Assembly (NCBI GenBank): GCA_905212515.1
Contig: CAJMEU010000011.1
Location: 1 to 30,966, forward strand
Direction of reading: 5' to 3'
Length of the DNA: 30,966 nt
From: an uncultured Oscillospiraceae bacterium
GTDB lineage: Bacteria; Bacillota; Clostridia; Oscillospirales; Ruminococcaceae
Shown piece by piece: positions 30,901 to 30,966 of the stretch. Position numbers and translations under genes: made by a program. Each line of letters opens with the position of its first letter. Position 1 is the stretch's first letter. Under the pieces are notes generated by a model. It saw only the letters and a list, made by a program, of their open reading frames with translations, ran no database searches and was not told the origin of the DNA.

Positions 30901-30966
30901 GGTTGGGCTGGCTGGATTCGAACCAGCGGAATGACGGAGTCAAAGTCCGTTGCCTTACCCCTTGGC
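30900..30966 (-). tRNA. tRNA-Gln (anticodon TTG), 5' end outside the window
   Basis: On the minus strand the D-arm GCCAAGGGGTAAGGC, anticodon arm ACGGA-CTTTGAC-TCCGT (anticodon TTG at loop positions 34-36), T-arm GCTGG-TTCGAAT-CCAGC, 3' acceptor strand CAGCCCA, discriminator A and an encoded CCA (30900-30902) are seen. About nine 5' bases (5' acceptor strand and two linker bases) lie beyond the window. Confidence 0.95.

Noticed and set aside
1..30966. CRISPR arrays, insertion sequences, rRNA genes
   Set aside because: No regularly spaced identical repeats, transposase frames or rRNA-like stretches were seen.

Overview
The window looks like chromosomal DNA of a high-GC Bacillota bacterium, most likely a gut-type Clostridia near the Oscillospiraceae/Ruminococcaceae. 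This is inferred from a Gram-positive style division and cell-wall cluster with a DivIVA-domain gene after ftsZ, a penicillin-binding protein with two PASTA domains, a meso-diaminopimelate type MurE, consensus SigA-like promoters and a lipoprotein ABC binding protein. No 16S gene is present, so the genus cannot be fixed. Every gene I can support lies on the minus strand, so transcription runs from high to low coordinates; the long plus-strand frames are GC-driven shadows.

Region 1 (about 1-16,550) is a dcw cluster. In transcription order it is mraZ, rsmH, ftsL, ftsI (PBP with PASTA), murE, murF, mraY, ftsW, murG, murA, ftsQ/divIB, then ftsZ with its own promoter and a terminator, then a DivIVA-domain coiled-coil gene. 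It makes the peptidoglycan precursor steps MurA, MurE, MurF, MraY and MurG, plus the divisome core. murB, murC, murD, ddl, ftsA and sepF are absent here. mraZ is preceded by a clear promoter and three CCCAC repeats at an exact 10-bp period, the classic MraZ operator.

Region 2 (about 16,550-17,250) is a junction: a 35-codon gene with its own strong terminator, then the decayed remnant of a short-chain dehydrogenase.

Region 3 (17,260-26,320) is one catabolic operon: DeoR-type repressor, sugar-type binding lipoprotein, two-domain ATPase, two permeases, an M42 metallopeptidase-like protein, an FGGY kinase and a BtpA-family TIM-barrel protein. Three of the junctions are 4-bp ATGA overlaps. The M42 + BtpA + DeoR set matches the E. 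coli sgc operon (sgcX, sgcQ, sgcR), with the PTS replaced by an ABC importer and a kinase. The kinase carries an 8-G/11-G tract that could be phase-variable.

Region 4 (26,400-29,740) holds two separately transcribed genes: a creatininase-family amidohydrolase and a secreted glycosidase-like protein (DUF5722-like barrel plus two DUF4214 repeats).

Region 5 (29,740-30,966) is an AT-richer islet. It holds one gene that fuses a DNA-binding HTH, an SRA-like modified-base reader and an HNH nuclease, driven by a perfect consensus promoter with two direct repeats in its leader. It sits directly beside a tRNA-Gln gene that runs off the window end. This self-contained, possibly self-regulated type IV restriction unit and the ABC version of the Sgc operon are the two most interesting systems here.
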